The notes under the pieces are model-generated. The model made no database searches, was not told where the DNA came from, and was given only the letters and a program-made list of their open reading frames with translations. The translations under genes were made by a program, and so were the position numbers. Shown in pieces: positions 25,486 through 33,920 of a DNA stretch of 39,771 nucleotides (its first letter is position 1; each line of letters opens with the position of its first letter). Source of the stretch: Atopobium sp. BS2 (lineage in GTDB: Bacteria; Actinomycetota; Coriobacteriia; Coriobacteriales; Atopobiaceae); contig NZ_JDFG01000027.1 of the NCBI RefSeq assembly GCF_000565075.1, forward strand, positions 1 through 39,771. The letters are read 5' to 3'.

Positions 25486-25505
25486 CTCTACATACGTAGA
25501 GTATA
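25486..25505 (-). promoter_or_regulatory. CTCTAC/GTAGAG dyad next to a TATACT -10-like box
   Basis: In the short gap between queD and the GH5-like gene, CTCTAC (25486-25491) and GTAGAG (25496-25501) form a dyad with a 4-base centre. On the minus strand it directly follows TATACT (25505-25500), which could be a -10 element for a local promoter of the GH5-like gene; no clear -35 is seen. Weak evidence. Confidence 0.3.
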
Positions 25506-25550
25506 CCCATCGAGGTTACGTTGCTCGCACGAGCTTTAAAAAACAACAGG

Positions 25551-25979
25551 TTACTTCATATTTTTTGAATATATGGCGCAATTGTTAGGGGTCTCATCAA
25601 CCTCAACGGAAGAGACGGGCAAACCTTCTGACTCAAGTTGCTCAAAGAGATACTTAGCCAAGTTTTCTGCTGTTGTTCTAAACGGCAAAATGGTAAGCGA
25701 GAAACCCTCTTCTTTAAGACAGGTCAGCGTCTTTTCAGAAAGAGAACCCTCCTCAATCAAAAACGTATGATCAAGGGAATCACATAGCGCGCGGACCTTG
25801 CGCTTAAAGACGCCAAAGTCCATAACCATATCTTTTTCTGTACCAGACTCACCAAGCTCTGCAGTTGAAATGCAGGCAGTCACATGCCAGCGATGGCCAT
25901 GCAGGTTCTCACACTTGCCATAGTAGTTGGTAAGAAAATGCGCTGAGTCAAAGGCATATTCAGTCTTAAGCGTATACAT
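25551..25979 (-). CDS. queD: 6-carboxy-tetrahydropterin synthase (QueD)
   Basis: A 142-residue enzyme of the 6-pyruvoyl-tetrahydropterin synthase fold that makes the queuosine/7-deazapurine precursor 6-carboxytetrahydropterin from dihydroneopterin triphosphate. Zinc ligands H14 (FDSAHFL), H27 and H29 (LHGHRWH) and the catalytic C23 in the CxxxHGH pattern typical of QueD are present, as is the C-terminal VEVDETPNNCAIY. No queC, queE or queF is nearby, so the rest of the pathway must be elsewhere or the product is used otherwise. The ATG overlaps the ricT stop (TAATG). No preQ1 riboswitch can fit upstream because the gene is inside the operon. Confidence 0.93.
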   Translation of the reverse strand: MYTLKTEYAFDSAHFLTNYYGKCENLHGHRWHVTACISTAELGESGTEKDMVMDFGVFKRKVRALCDSLDHTFLIEEGSLSEKTLTCLKEEGFSLTILPFRTTAENLAKYLFEQLESEGLPVSSVEVDETPNNCAIYSKNMK

Positions 25980-27544
25980 TACTCGTTGTCCTTTGAGCCG
26001 CGACCGCGATCATCGCGTCCAGCTCTTCTATGTCTACGACGTGCAGCGTTTTGTGGCTGAGCATCTCTAGATGCAGCGTTAGGTGCACCACTAGAACCAG
26101 AAGTATTCTGTGGAGCGCTCTGTGGAGCACTCTGTGCCTTCATACCTGCTCTATCACCTGGACGACGAGTCCTCTTTGCACGGACTGGAGCCTGTGCCTC
26201 ATCAGCTTTCTGTGGCGCCTGAGGAGCATCTGTTCTTCTAAAGCGCTTTCCCTGTAGCTGCTTCTGCGCAGGAGCTGAACTCTGCTCATTTTTCTGAGGA
26301 GCCTGAGTATTTGCAGTGCCCTCTTCCGTTGCATGATGGCGACGGCGCGTGCGACGCAGTGTATCTGTTGCAGCATCAAAGGTGCTGGAACCAGGATTAA
26401 CCTGAGCGTTCTTTGAAGTTCTTACACGACGGGTGCGAGAAGAACTTTGAGCTCCCTGCTCTTCTCGAGCGTTTCTTGCTCCAGAGTTCTTAGCGTTATC
26501 CTGCCTATTTGCAGAGTTCTGATCGGAGCGCTCACGCTTGCGCCTTGGAGCCTCAGTAACAAAGAGGTCTGGATTAATCTCTGGCTCTTCATCAACAATG
26601 AGGCCGTTTGCTCTATCAAGCTCTGCCAGAGCCATCTGAACCTCAACAGATTCAAGACGCTCAAGTGCAGCGCGAGAAACGCTGTCTGGCCTGCAAGAAC
26701 AACCCAGGTCTTCCGACTTCTGCTGTGCTGCAGGAGAGGCGTCCATATCAGCAAGAGGGATGCGAACTACTTTGCCACTCTCTAGGCGAAGGGCAATCTC
26801 TTCTTTTGGCGTGTTGTACTCAACAATTTTTGCCATGCCCAAAGGAGTCTCAATAACGGCGTTACGCTTTGGAGCACGGTTTTTGAAGTCACGATACGCT
26901 TCAAACTCATAGCGCAAGCAGCACATTAAACGACCGCAAGCACCGGAAATCTTGGTAGAGTTCAGAGGCAAATCCTGCTCTTTTGCCATTCGAATAGAAA
27001 CTGGCTCAAAAGAAAGGCCAAACCTTCTACAGCAGAGCTCTTGTCCGCAGTGACCATAACCGCCGATAACCGCTGCTTCTTCTCTGACGCCAATCTGACG
27101 CATATCAATGCGCTCGTGAAGCTCATGAGAAAGCTCGCGCACAAGCTGCCTAAAGTCCACGCGGTCATCAGCCGAGAAGTAACACACGACCTTCTCGCCA
27201 TCAAAAAGGTACTCGACGCCAATAGGCTTCATCTCAAGTTCTTCTTGAACAGCAAACTTCCTAAATACAGGAAGCGCGGCCTCGCCCTTAGCGGCAAGCT
27301 CTTCTGCGCGAGAGAGGTCCTCGTCAGTTGCTACACGAACAACGTCTTTGAGCTCGGCTTTGTTTGTCTTGTACTCAAACTCTTCCTGTGAAATCTCACG
27401 AGGATCAGCAACAGCAAGACCAATCTCTAGACCGCGCTCGGTCTGACAAATGACGTGGTCACCTTCAAGAACGCCGGACTCCTTTGGATCAAACCAAAGG
27501 TCGCGCGCGGCGTATTCAAATTTCACCGGGACAACGGTGGGCAT
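25979..27544 (-). CDS. ricT: PSP1-domain protein RicT (YaaT) with a long basic C-terminal tail
   Basis: A 521-residue protein. The N-terminal ~300 residues are a PSP1/RicT domain with the cysteine clusters CGQELCCRRFG and CGRLMCCLRYE, which in the Bacillus Ric complex (RicA-RicF-RicT) bind iron-sulfur clusters and help RNase Y-dependent RNA processing. From about residue 325 the protein continues as a low-complexity tail of about 190 residues rich in Arg, Ala, Gln, Ser and Pro, with repeated basic runs (RRTRRRHH, KRTRRPGDRAG, RRRHRRAGRDDRGRG). Bacillus RicT lacks such a tail. The order tmk-holB-ricT is widely conserved. The start overlaps the end of holB by 22 bases with an excellent AAGGAGG site. 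The tail may bind RNA (inference). Confidence 0.9.
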   Translation of the reverse strand: MPTVVPVKFEYAARDLWFDPKESGVLEGDHVICQTERGLEIGLAVADPREISQEEFEYKTNKAELKDVVRVATDEDLSRAEELAAKGEAALPVFRKFAVQEELEMKPIGVEYLFDGEKVVCYFSADDRVDFRQLVRELSHELHERIDMRQIGVREEAAVIGGYGHCGQELCCRRFGLSFEPVSIRMAKEQDLPLNSTKISGACGRLMCCLRYEFEAYRDFKNRAPKRNAVIETPLGMAKIVEYNTPKEEIALRLESGKVVRIPLADMDASPAAQQKSEDLGCSCRPDSVSRAALERLESVEVQMALAELDRANGLIVDEEPEINPDLFVTEAPRRKRERSDQNSANRQDNAKNSGARNAREEQGAQSSSRTRRVRTSKNAQVNPGSSTFDAATDTLRRTRRRHHATEEGTANTQAPQKNEQSSAPAQKQLQGKRFRRTDAPQAPQKADEAQAPVRAKRTRRPGDRAGMKAQSAPQSAPQNTSGSSGAPNAASRDAQPQNAARRRHRRAGRDDRGRGSKDNE

Positions 27545-28692
27545 GTAAGTGCCTCCTTGATATGCAGCAGCATAACCTCAAGGGTTAGCTGGGGAGAAAC
27601 AGAGCGGTCCAGGTTGTATTGAGCCTCTTGCACAGCAGCTAAAGCCCCAAGAACACCCTGGGTATGAGTTTGAGATGCAACGCGATCGATAATGCCTGCT
27701 GCATCCGTATTTACTATTTCTTCATCAACTGCCTCGCAACATAAAAGCACGTCGCGAAGAAGCGATTCCAGAATTGCCAACATTTCTATGATACCCGAAC
27801 GTTCGCGTGCTGTGAGTTCTCGCTTATTGGCAGCTTCAACCTGCTTTAACGCAGTGCTGGTAAGAAAGTCCTCGTTTTGGGCAAGCGCCTCCTCTTGGGC
27901 ACGTCTTACGTCACCTAGAGGAATTTTTGCAGCTTCTATCAGCTCTTTTGCGGAAGTAAGTACATCCCACGAGTCGTTTCTAAGTAGGTTGCCAAAAACA
28001 TCAATAAGCTGTCTACGAATGTTTTTGCGCGTAGCAGACTGCAAAAACTCCACAGCTCTACCAGGAGTTCCTGTTGCTGCAAGTGCAATACGAGCTTCTT
28101 GTTCCGTGGCAGAAATCTCTCGCATTATGGCAGCTTTAGCTGCAGCATCAGTAAGCGTTCTAAACGCAACTACCTGACAGCGAGAAACAATAGTGGGAAG
28201 CACCGCAGAAGAAGAGCGCGCAGACAGAATAAAGATGGTGTCTGCAGGTGGCTCTTCAATAGTTTTGAGCAGCGCATTTGCTGAGTTTTCTCTGAGCAAA
28301 TCGGCGCGGTCAATCACGTAAATCTTATGAGCTGAGCGCATGGGCGCCAGACTAACGTCTGCAATAAGCTGACGAATCTGTTCAATAAGATAGCCATTTG
28401 CGGAGGCCGGAGTAAGTACGTGCACGTCAGGGTGGGTACCGCGAGAAATACGAATACAGTCGTCACAGGCAGCGTCGCCGCCTTGAGCACAGAGAACGCA
28501 CTGCGCTAAAGCCTTGGCCGCAAGGCCTTTACCTGAACCAGGGGCACCTACAAACAAATAGGCGTGAGCAAGCTTATGCTCATGCAGTGCACGCGCAAGC
28601 AAGTTCTGGACCTGAGGTTGATCCTGAAGACGCGTTAATGCCTGAGGAAGTGGATAGCTATTCTGCGTAGTATGTGTGCTCTCTTGAGTCAT
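27523..28692 (-). CDS. holB: DNA polymerase III delta' subunit
   Basis: An AAA+ clamp-loader subunit of about 389 residues: Walker A GAPGSGKG, the Cys4 zinc module (CVLC...CDDC), and the sensor/arginine-finger region around LKTIEEPPADT and VSRCQ (SRC motif). It acts with delta and tau/gamma to load the sliding clamp. The ATG at 28692 (MTQEST) is preferred; a TTG and GTG lie 18 and 15 bases upstream overlapping the end of tmk, so the exact start is uncertain by six residues. It follows tmk directly and overlaps ricT. Confidence 0.92.
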   Translation of the reverse strand: MTQESTHTTQNSYPLPQALTRLQDQPQVQNLLARALHEHKLAHAYLFVGAPGSGKGLAAKALAQCVLCAQGGDAACDDCIRISRGTHPDVHVLTPASANGYLIEQIRQLIADVSLAPMRSAHKIYVIDRADLLRENSANALLKTIEEPPADTIFILSARSSSAVLPTIVSRCQVVAFRTLTDAAAKAAIMREISATEQEARIALAATGTPGRAVEFLQSATRKNIRRQLIDVFGNLLRNDSWDVLTSAKELIEAAKIPLGDVRRAQEEALAQNEDFLTSTALKQVEAANKRELTARERSGIIEMLAILESLLRDVLLCCEAVDEEIVNTDAAGIIDRVASQTHTQGVLGALAAVQEAQYNLDRSVSPQLTLEVMLLHIKEALTCPPLSR

Positions 28693-28699
28693 AAACGCA

Positions 28700-29359
28700 T
28701 CACTCACCAAGCTCGCAAATACCAGGAATAAGATCAGCTAACAGCTGACGAGTACGTGCGCGAACCTCAGCAATACTGCCGTCTGCATTAACAGCTTTTA
28801 CACGCTCTGGCTCATCTTGCAGAAGCTGCCTATATCCAGCAAAAACACGCTCCTGGAAGACAACACCTTCTGCTTCTAGCCTATCGGCATCATTTTGCGT
28901 AGCACGCGCATGAGCAACTGTTGGCTCAAGCATAAAGACAAGGGTTCTATCAGGAGAAACCCCACAGCTTCCCAAACGATTTGCTCGGTGTACAAGATCT
29001 GTATCAAGACCGCGACCAGCTGCTTGATACGCATAGGTGGAATCGTAGAAGCGATCACATAAGACAACCTTGCCCGCAGCTAAAGCTGGACGGATAACTT
29101 CTCCCACCAGCTGAGCGCGACTTGCTTCATACAGAAGCAACTCACACTCGTCACACATTGCATCGTTTTCTGGGTTAAGAACAACGCCTCTGATCTGCTC
29201 AGAAATAGCGGTTCCACCGGGCTCACGAACAAAGACCACGTCAAAGCCAAGAGCCTCAAGGTCTTCTCGCAGAAGAGAAGCTTGTGTTGACTTGCCACAG
29301 CCATCAACGCCTTCAAGCGTGATAAACAAACCTTGTGATGTACGTGTGCTTTTGTTCAT
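28700..29359 (-). CDS. tmk: Thymidylate kinase
   Basis: A 219-residue kinase converting dTMP to dTDP. It has the P-loop GVDGCGKST, the DRX motif CDRFYDSTYAYQ with AAGRG, and the substrate-binding VREPGGT. The ATG at 29359 (MNKSTRTSQG) is chosen because GGGAGGG precedes it and the P-loop then falls at the usual distance from the N terminus; the open frame extends 33 codons further but without a ribosome site. It has its own promoter space (29360-29516) after the topA terminator and leads the tmk-holB-ricT-queD series. Confidence 0.95.
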   Translation of the reverse strand: MNKSTRTSQGLFITLEGVDGCGKSTQASLLREDLEALGFDVVFVREPGGTAISEQIRGVVLNPENDAMCDECELLLYEASRAQLVGEVIRPALAAGKVVLCDRFYDSTYAYQAAGRGLDTDLVHRANRLGSCGVSPDRTLVFMLEPTVAHARATQNDADRLEAEGVVFQERVFAGYRQLLQDEPERVKAVNADGSIAEVRARTRQLLADLIPGICELGE

Positions 29360-29516
29360 GCTTCCCTCCCTCTTAACTATCTCACGATACAGGCAGATTG
29401 TGTTTCTCGCCATGAATATTCTAAAGGTTTTGCGCATTTCCACATGAAAAGTGCTCAAAAATGGGTAAAAATACGTATGGAGCGGGCGTTGGAGAGGGAC
29501 GCTCGTTCTTCCGAAA

Positions 29517-29540
29517 ACGGTGCACCTCTCGATGCACCGT
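29517..29540 (-). terminator. Intrinsic terminator of topA
   Basis: ACGGTGCA (29517-29524) pairs with TGCACCGT (29533-29540), an 8-base stem with an 8-base loop, followed on the minus strand by TTTTC, seven bases after the topA stop. It separates the tat-topA unit from tmk. Confidence 0.8.
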
Positions 29541-29547
29541 CATACGT

Positions 29548-32061
29548 TTACTTTTTTGCTGCCTTGGTGGATTTGGTGCTCTTAGTACTCTTACGAGCGC
29601 CTCTACGCGGGGCAGTTTTCTTTTCTTTACCAGGGCAATCGTAGTTTGGACACAGCTTCCAAGGACCCCTCTGGGTAGTAACAACCACCATAGGAGCGCC
29701 GCAATCTGGGCAGACCTCATCGGTCTTCTCAAGCTTTCCACGAGCAGGCAGAGGATAGCTGGTCTCGCACTCCTCATAGTTGGTGCAGCGAATAAAGCGC
29801 TTACCCGTACGCTCTGACTTATGAGCTACCAGATCCCCATGCTTGCCATTGGCCTTACAGGTTGGACACTCACCCACAATAAGATCTGGCTCTGCGTTTG
29901 TAGGACAAGCTGGATTAATGCAAGTCTCATACGCACGCTGTCTAAACGGCTGAACCTTTACGCGAGGAGCACCGCACTCTGGGCAGACACCAGCCTCTCC
30001 CTCAAGCGGCTCAACGCGTCCCTGAGGCAGTGGATAGGTAACATCGCAGTCTGGCCAACCCATGCAGCCAACAAAGCTTCCACGAGTCTTCAGAGAGCTC
30101 TTAGCAACCAAGTCTTTGCCGCACTTAGGGCAAGTTCCCACCTTTGCGTCAGCAGTAACTGCATCAGCAATGGCCTCAGACAGGTCTTCTTTGTGGTCAA
30201 TAAGCGTATCAATCATGCCTGCAAGCAGAGTTCTTGAGTGGGTAACAACGCCATCACGCGTGTCTTTGCCCTCAGCAACGCTTGTCATATCGGACTCAAG
30301 CTCTGCTGTCATATCAGGCGAGGTAATGTGTGGCGCAAACTGCGAGAGCGCATCAACAATTGCCATACCAAGCTGACTTGGCTCAACAGGATCATTCTTG
30401 AGGTATTTACGCTGGTAGAGCGTATCAATAATGGAGGCACGCGTGGACTTTGTACCAAGACCTCGCTTCTCCATCTCTTGAATAAGCTTGCCCTGGCTAT
30501 AGCGAGCAGGCGGCTCTGTCTGCTTAGCGTCAAGCGACAAAGACTGAATAGAGATAATCTCTCCCTCGCCGACATCAGGAATCTGATCGTCTTTCTTAAG
30601 GCCAAAGGGATAAATCTCTCTAAAGCCTGGCTCTGCCAGCACGGTTCCATTTGCAACAAAGGGCTGACCAGCAACGTCAAGCGTAATCTTAGTACCGCTC
30701 ATAGTAGCTGGACCCATAAGGGTTGCGAGGAACCTTCGAGCAATCAAGTTATAAAGCTTCCAAGCTGCAGGCTGCAAAGAATCTGGATTTGCTGCTGCCG
30801 TTGGATAAATTGGTGGGTGGTCAGTAGACTCCTGCTTACCACGAGTAGCGTGAAGCTTTGGCTGACCCAAAAGCTTTTTGCAGGTAGGAGCATACTGAGG
30901 AACTGCAGACAGCGTACGGACACAGTCCTTCAAGTCAAGCGAACTTGGATAAACGGTGTTATCAACGCGAGGGTATGAAATCAAGCCGTCCATGTACAGA
31001 GACTCTGCCAAACGCATAGTTCTAGCTGGCGAGATACCCTCTGCAGCTGCAGCTGCCTGGAGCGACGTGGTGTTAAACGGAGCTGGTGGCTGCTGCTTTC
31101 TGCTACGAGACTCAATCTCGACAACCGTTGCCTGCGTCTGATCTTTAACAACTGCGTAAGCTGCGTCTGCTTCCGCTTGATCCCAGAATCTTGCGGTCTG
31201 GTGAACCATCTTAAAGGTTGCTTCCGCATCATCTTCTGGAGCAGCAACACCAGAAATAACCCAATAATCTTCTGGCTTAAATGCCAGACGCTCGCGCTCG
31301 CGCTCAACAACAAGTGCCAGCGTAGGAGTCTGAACACGACCAGCAGAGCGCGTATTGCCCAGACCACCAAAACGTGCGGTGGTCAGGTAACGGGTCAACA
31401 CCGCACCCCAAATGAGGTCGATATACTGCCTGGACTCACCTGCTGCAGCCAAGTTGTAATCAAGGTCCACCAGGTTATTAAAAGCGGTCTCAATCTCTGT
31501 CTTGGTAAAGGCAGAGTAGCGAGCACGAAATACTGCCAGGTTAGAATTAACCGAGAGGACCTGTGCCAATGCATCAGAGCCAATAAGCTCTCCCTCGCGG
31601 TCAAAGTCCGTACCGATAATGACAGACTCTGCCTTCTTAGCAAGGTTCTTAAGGGCGCGAATAATCTCTTTTTCTGCAGGTTGTTTATCTACAGGAGCCC
31701 AAATCAAATAGGGCAAGCTGGGGATTTTCCAGCCCTTAAGGTCAACGCCATCTGCCATAAAAGGCTTGCGCTTAACCTTATAAGGAGGACGCTCAAGGCC
31801 ATCTGGAACATCTGCAGGAAGGTGTTCCCCTTCCGCAGTTTCTCCATACCAGCCCTCTTCCTTGTCAAACTTGAGAGCCAAAGGAAAATCCGGCTGCAGA
31901 ATATGACCGCGAAGACCAATAGCAACATGGTCTTCTCCGCCACGTCTAAAACGATAAACAGGAGTGTTGTATACCTTGTCTGTCTCAGGCTTACCCGATT
32001 CAGACAGAAGGCGAGCAATCTGCTGCGCTGCGTCGTTTTTCTCGGTAACAACTAGAATCAA
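29548..32061 (-). CDS. topA: DNA topoisomerase I, archaeal-type, with four C-terminal zinc ribbons
   Basis: An 837-residue type IA topoisomerase that relaxes negative supercoils. The Toprim domain is at the N terminus (MILVVTEKNDAAQQIARLL; acidic centre GTDFDREGELIG). The active-site tyrosine is in DGLISYPRVDNTVYP, which matches the archaeal pattern (SYPRTDNTVYP) rather than the bacterial TYMRTDS-type motif. The C terminus has four zinc-ribbon units with CPKCG, CPECG, CPTC and CPDCG starts, followed by a Lys/Ser/Thr-rich tail (RRGARKSTKSTKSTKAAKK). Translation appears to start at TTG (32061), with GGAG about ten bases before it; no in-frame ATG is available upstream. It lies 33 bases after tatC on the same strand and has a terminator behind it. 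It is probably the cell's main topoisomerase I. Confidence 0.93.
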   Translation of the reverse strand: MILVVTEKNDAAQQIARLLSESGKPETDKVYNTPVYRFRRGGEDHVAIGLRGHILQPDFPLALKFDKEEGWYGETAEGEHLPADVPDGLERPPYKVKRKPFMADGVDLKGWKIPSLPYLIWAPVDKQPAEKEIIRALKNLAKKAESVIIGTDFDREGELIGSDALAQVLSVNSNLAVFRARYSAFTKTEIETAFNNLVDLDYNLAAAGESRQYIDLIWGAVLTRYLTTARFGGLGNTRSAGRVQTPTLALVVERERERLAFKPEDYWVISGVAAPEDDAEATFKMVHQTARFWDQAEADAAYAVVKDQTQATVVEIESRSRKQQPPAPFNTTSLQAAAAAEGISPARTMRLAESLYMDGLISYPRVDNTVYPSSLDLKDCVRTLSAVPQYAPTCKKLLGQPKLHATRGKQESTDHPPIYPTAAANPDSLQPAAWKLYNLIARRFLATLMGPATMSGTKITLDVAGQPFVANGTVLAEPGFREIYPFGLKKDDQIPDVGEGEIISIQSLSLDAKQTEPPARYSQGKLIQEMEKRGLGTKSTRASIIDTLYQRKYLKNDPVEPSQLGMAIVDALSQFAPHITSPDMTAELESDMTSVAEGKDTRDGVVTHSRTLLAGMIDTLIDHKEDLSEAIADAVTADAKVGTCPKCGKDLVAKSSLKTRGSFVGCMGWPDCDVTYPLPQGRVEPLEGEAGVCPECGAPRVKVQPFRQRAYETCINPACPTNAEPDLIVGECPTCKANGKHGDLVAHKSERTGKRFIRCTNYEECETSYPLPARGKLEKTDEVCPDCGAPMVVVTTQRGPWKLCPNYDCPGKEKKTAPRRGARKSTKSTKSTKAAKK

Positions 32062-32094
32062 AGAACAACACTCTCCAAAGTAAAAATGAAACTA

Positions 32095-32883
32095 TTAGAT
32101 TTTGTCTAGCTCATGCTGCTCGTAGTCCTCGCGGCTCCACTTAAGAGCGGCTTTGCCATCACGGGCAATAATGACGTAGCGAGCAACGGCCAGAGCAACT
32201 TCGTACAGCAGAATAAGAGCTGCAAACATCAAAATCATGGTGACAGGTGATGCGTCAGGAGTGACTACTGCAGAAAGAATCATCAGGCCAACATAGACAT
32301 AGCGCCACTGCTCACGCATATCCTTGTAAGGAACAAGGTGAAGAATAGCCAGGTAGAAGATAACTAGTGGAAGCTGGAACGCAACGCCAAAGCCAATCTC
32401 AAACATCATAATAATGTTGAGATAATCGCTTGCCTCATTAATAGTTCCTGCAAACTCCTGCGACTGACCAATCATCCAACCAATTGCAGTGTTCAAAATG
32501 ATGAAGTAGCAGAACAGCATACCCAAGAAGAACAAGGTAATCATGGCTGCCACGGTAGGAACAACCCACTTGCGCTCTTTAGCGTTAAGTGCAGGCAAGA
32601 AGAAAGCCATAATCTCCCAGATGATAATAGGTGTGCAGATAATCACCGAGAAGAAAAAAGCTACCTTAAACCTGATACTAAAGCCGCCGAGGACCGAGAT
32701 AACCGTAAGCTTACCATCGGTCAAAAACTCCCTGATAGGGTCAATCAAGATCTCAATCAATGCAGGCGTTGCAAAATAAATAATGATCGCGGTAACAAAA
32801 AGCGATACCACCACAATGGTCACGCGGCGACGGAGTTCTCCCAGGTGATCAAAAAGTGGCATACGAGCTGGAGTAATAGGCAT
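32095..32883 (-). CDS. tatC: Twin-arginine translocase subunit TatC
   Basis: A 262-residue protein with six transmembrane helices and the family motifs FDHLGELRRRV at the N terminus and the FEIGFGVAFQLPLVI region with the conserved Glu in the third/fourth segment. It recognises twin-arginine signals and forms the receptor of the Tat export complex with TatA/B. It starts 18 bases after tatA/B. A client with a Tat signal is encoded at 10642-11883. The C-terminal tail after the last helix is cytoplasmic and charged. Confidence 0.95.
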   Translation of the reverse strand: MPITPARMPLFDHLGELRRRVTIVVVSLFVTAIIIYFATPALIEILIDPIREFLTDGKLTVISVLGGFSIRFKVAFFFSVIICTPIIIWEIMAFFLPALNAKERKWVVPTVAAMITLFFLGMLFCYFIILNTAIGWMIGQSQEFAGTINEASDYLNIIMMFEIGFGVAFQLPLVIFYLAILHLVPYKDMREQWRYVYVGLMILSAVVTPDASPVTMILMFAALILLYEVALAVARYVIIARDGKAALKWSREDYEQHELDKI

Positions 32884-32901
32884 TACACACGAAAGCTGGA
32901 C

Positions 32902-33525
32902 TTATGCGTCCTGGCTTTCTCCCTCCTCTCCAGCAACTTCTTCTTTCTTGTCTTCTGCCATAGAGCGAGAAGAACGTGCAGATCCAAGGTTATAGAGGTC
33001 TTTTGCAGATGGAGCTGCAGCAGGAGTTTCTTCTGCAGCCTTAGGTGCCACGTACTCAGTTACCTCTGTAGAATCATCGGAGAAAGCAACAGAAGACGTA
33101 GCTTGTGGTGCAGCTGCAAGAGCCTCTTCAGCAGAAGCGGCCTCTGGCTGCTCAGCCTCCTGGATCTGCTCAGCTTGCTTATTCTGCTCAGCCGCCTCAG
33201 CAGCAGCTTTCTCAGCTGCCTCGCGCTCCTCCTTGAGGCGAGCACGACGCTCAGCAAAGGTCTCCTGATGGTCAGTATCCTCGCGGTCAGCATCAGATGC
33301 AGCATTTTTGAGCTGCTCGGAGCGCTTGGGCTTCTCGTGAAGTGCATCCGCCGCAGGGTCAAGTAAGTCTGCACGGACGACTTTATTAAAGCCTTCTTGC
33401 GCATTCTGGAACTGTCTAAGAGCACGGCCAAGCGTGCGACCCATACCAGGTAATTTATCAGGACCAAATACTAAAAATGCAAAGAGCAAAATTAGTACGA
33501 GCTCTGTTTCTCCAATGCCAAACAC
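32902..33525 (-). CDS. TatA/TatB-type translocase subunit with a long acidic tail
   Basis: A 207-residue protein. After the GTG start (33525) comes one transmembrane helix (FGIGETELVLILLFAFLVFG), the hinge PDKLP and the amphipathic helix GMGRTLGRALRQFQNAQ, the TatA/TatB hallmark. The tail of about 150 residues is rich in Ala and Glu, with a charged helical stretch (RRARLKEEREAAEKAAAEAA), and looks more TatB-like in length. GTG is chosen because AAAGG lies eight bases before it; the frame is open for 24 more codons through the upstream hairpin. Only one Tat hairpin-type subunit is seen here, so TatA and TatB roles cannot be separated. Confidence 0.88.
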   Translation of the reverse strand: MFGIGETELVLILLFAFLVFGPDKLPGMGRTLGRALRQFQNAQEGFNKVVRADLLDPAADALHEKPKRSEQLKNAASDADREDTDHQETFAERRARLKEEREAAEKAAAEAAEQNKQAEQIQEAEQPEAASAEEALAAAPQATSSVAFSDDSTEVTEYVAPKAAEETPAAAPSAKDLYNLGSARSSRSMAEDKKEEVAGEEGESQDA

Positions 33526-33554
33526 AAGCAATACCTTTCTGGAACAAACATAAA

Positions 33555-33586
33555 CAAGCTCTTTGAACCGTTTCTCAAAGAGCTTG
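33555..33586 (-). terminator. Hairpin between the STAS gene and tatA/B
   Basis: CAAGCTCTTTGA (33555-33566) pairs perfectly with TCAAAGAGCTTG (33575-33586), a 12-base stem with an 8-base loop, 14 bases after the STAS stop. The downstream T-run is interrupted (TTTATGTTTG), so it may be a partial terminator or attenuator that sets the level of tat-topA read-through. Confidence 0.6.
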
Positions 33587-33599
33587 CAAGTTACCAAAC

Positions 33600-33911
33600 C
33601 TACTTGCGAACGTTAAGGTCTTTATCGACCCCAAGAAGCGAAAAGACACGCTCCACGTTTTTCTGAGGATTTGCAACAACAAGCACAGAACCACTCTCTT
33701 GTGCTCGATGTGCGGCACCCACTAAAACGCCAATGCCCGTCGAATCAATATAAGCTACCTCAGCAAAATCAGCTTCAACTTCTTTTGCTCCATCGGCGAG
33801 CGCGGTATCCAAAGCATCGCGAAGCTCAGAGGCGTTTGATACGTCTACCTCGCCCTCAATGCGAATAATGGCCTTTTCATCTGTAATTTCAGAGCTTATC
33901 TCTAGTGCCAT
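33600..33911 (-). CDS. STAS-domain protein, anti-sigma factor antagonist-like
   Basis: A 103-residue single STAS domain similar to SpoIIAA/RsbV: IRIEGEVDVSNASELRDAL at the front and YIDSTGIGVLVGA with the phosphorylatable serine in the DSTG motif. Such proteins bind anti-sigma kinases in the unphosphorylated state and free a sigma factor, or act in other partner-switching circuits. No anti-sigma kinase or sigma factor gene is adjacent, so the partner is unknown. It lies nine bases after the TPR gene with a strong AAGGAGG site, implying one transcript. Confidence 0.9.
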   Translation of the reverse strand: MALEISSEITDEKAIIRIEGEVDVSNASELRDALDTALADGAKEVEADFAEVAYIDSTGIGVLVGAAHRAQESGSVLVVANPQKNVERVFSLLGVDKDLNVRK

Positions 33912-33920
33912 AACTCCTCC

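Noticed and set aside
25476-25550. Riboswitch linked to queuosine genes
   Set aside because: The gap is downstream, not upstream, of queD and is too short; only a small dyad is seen.
31177-32055. 292-codon plus-strand reading frame
   Set aside because: Antisense shadow of topA, which is full-length with all motifs.
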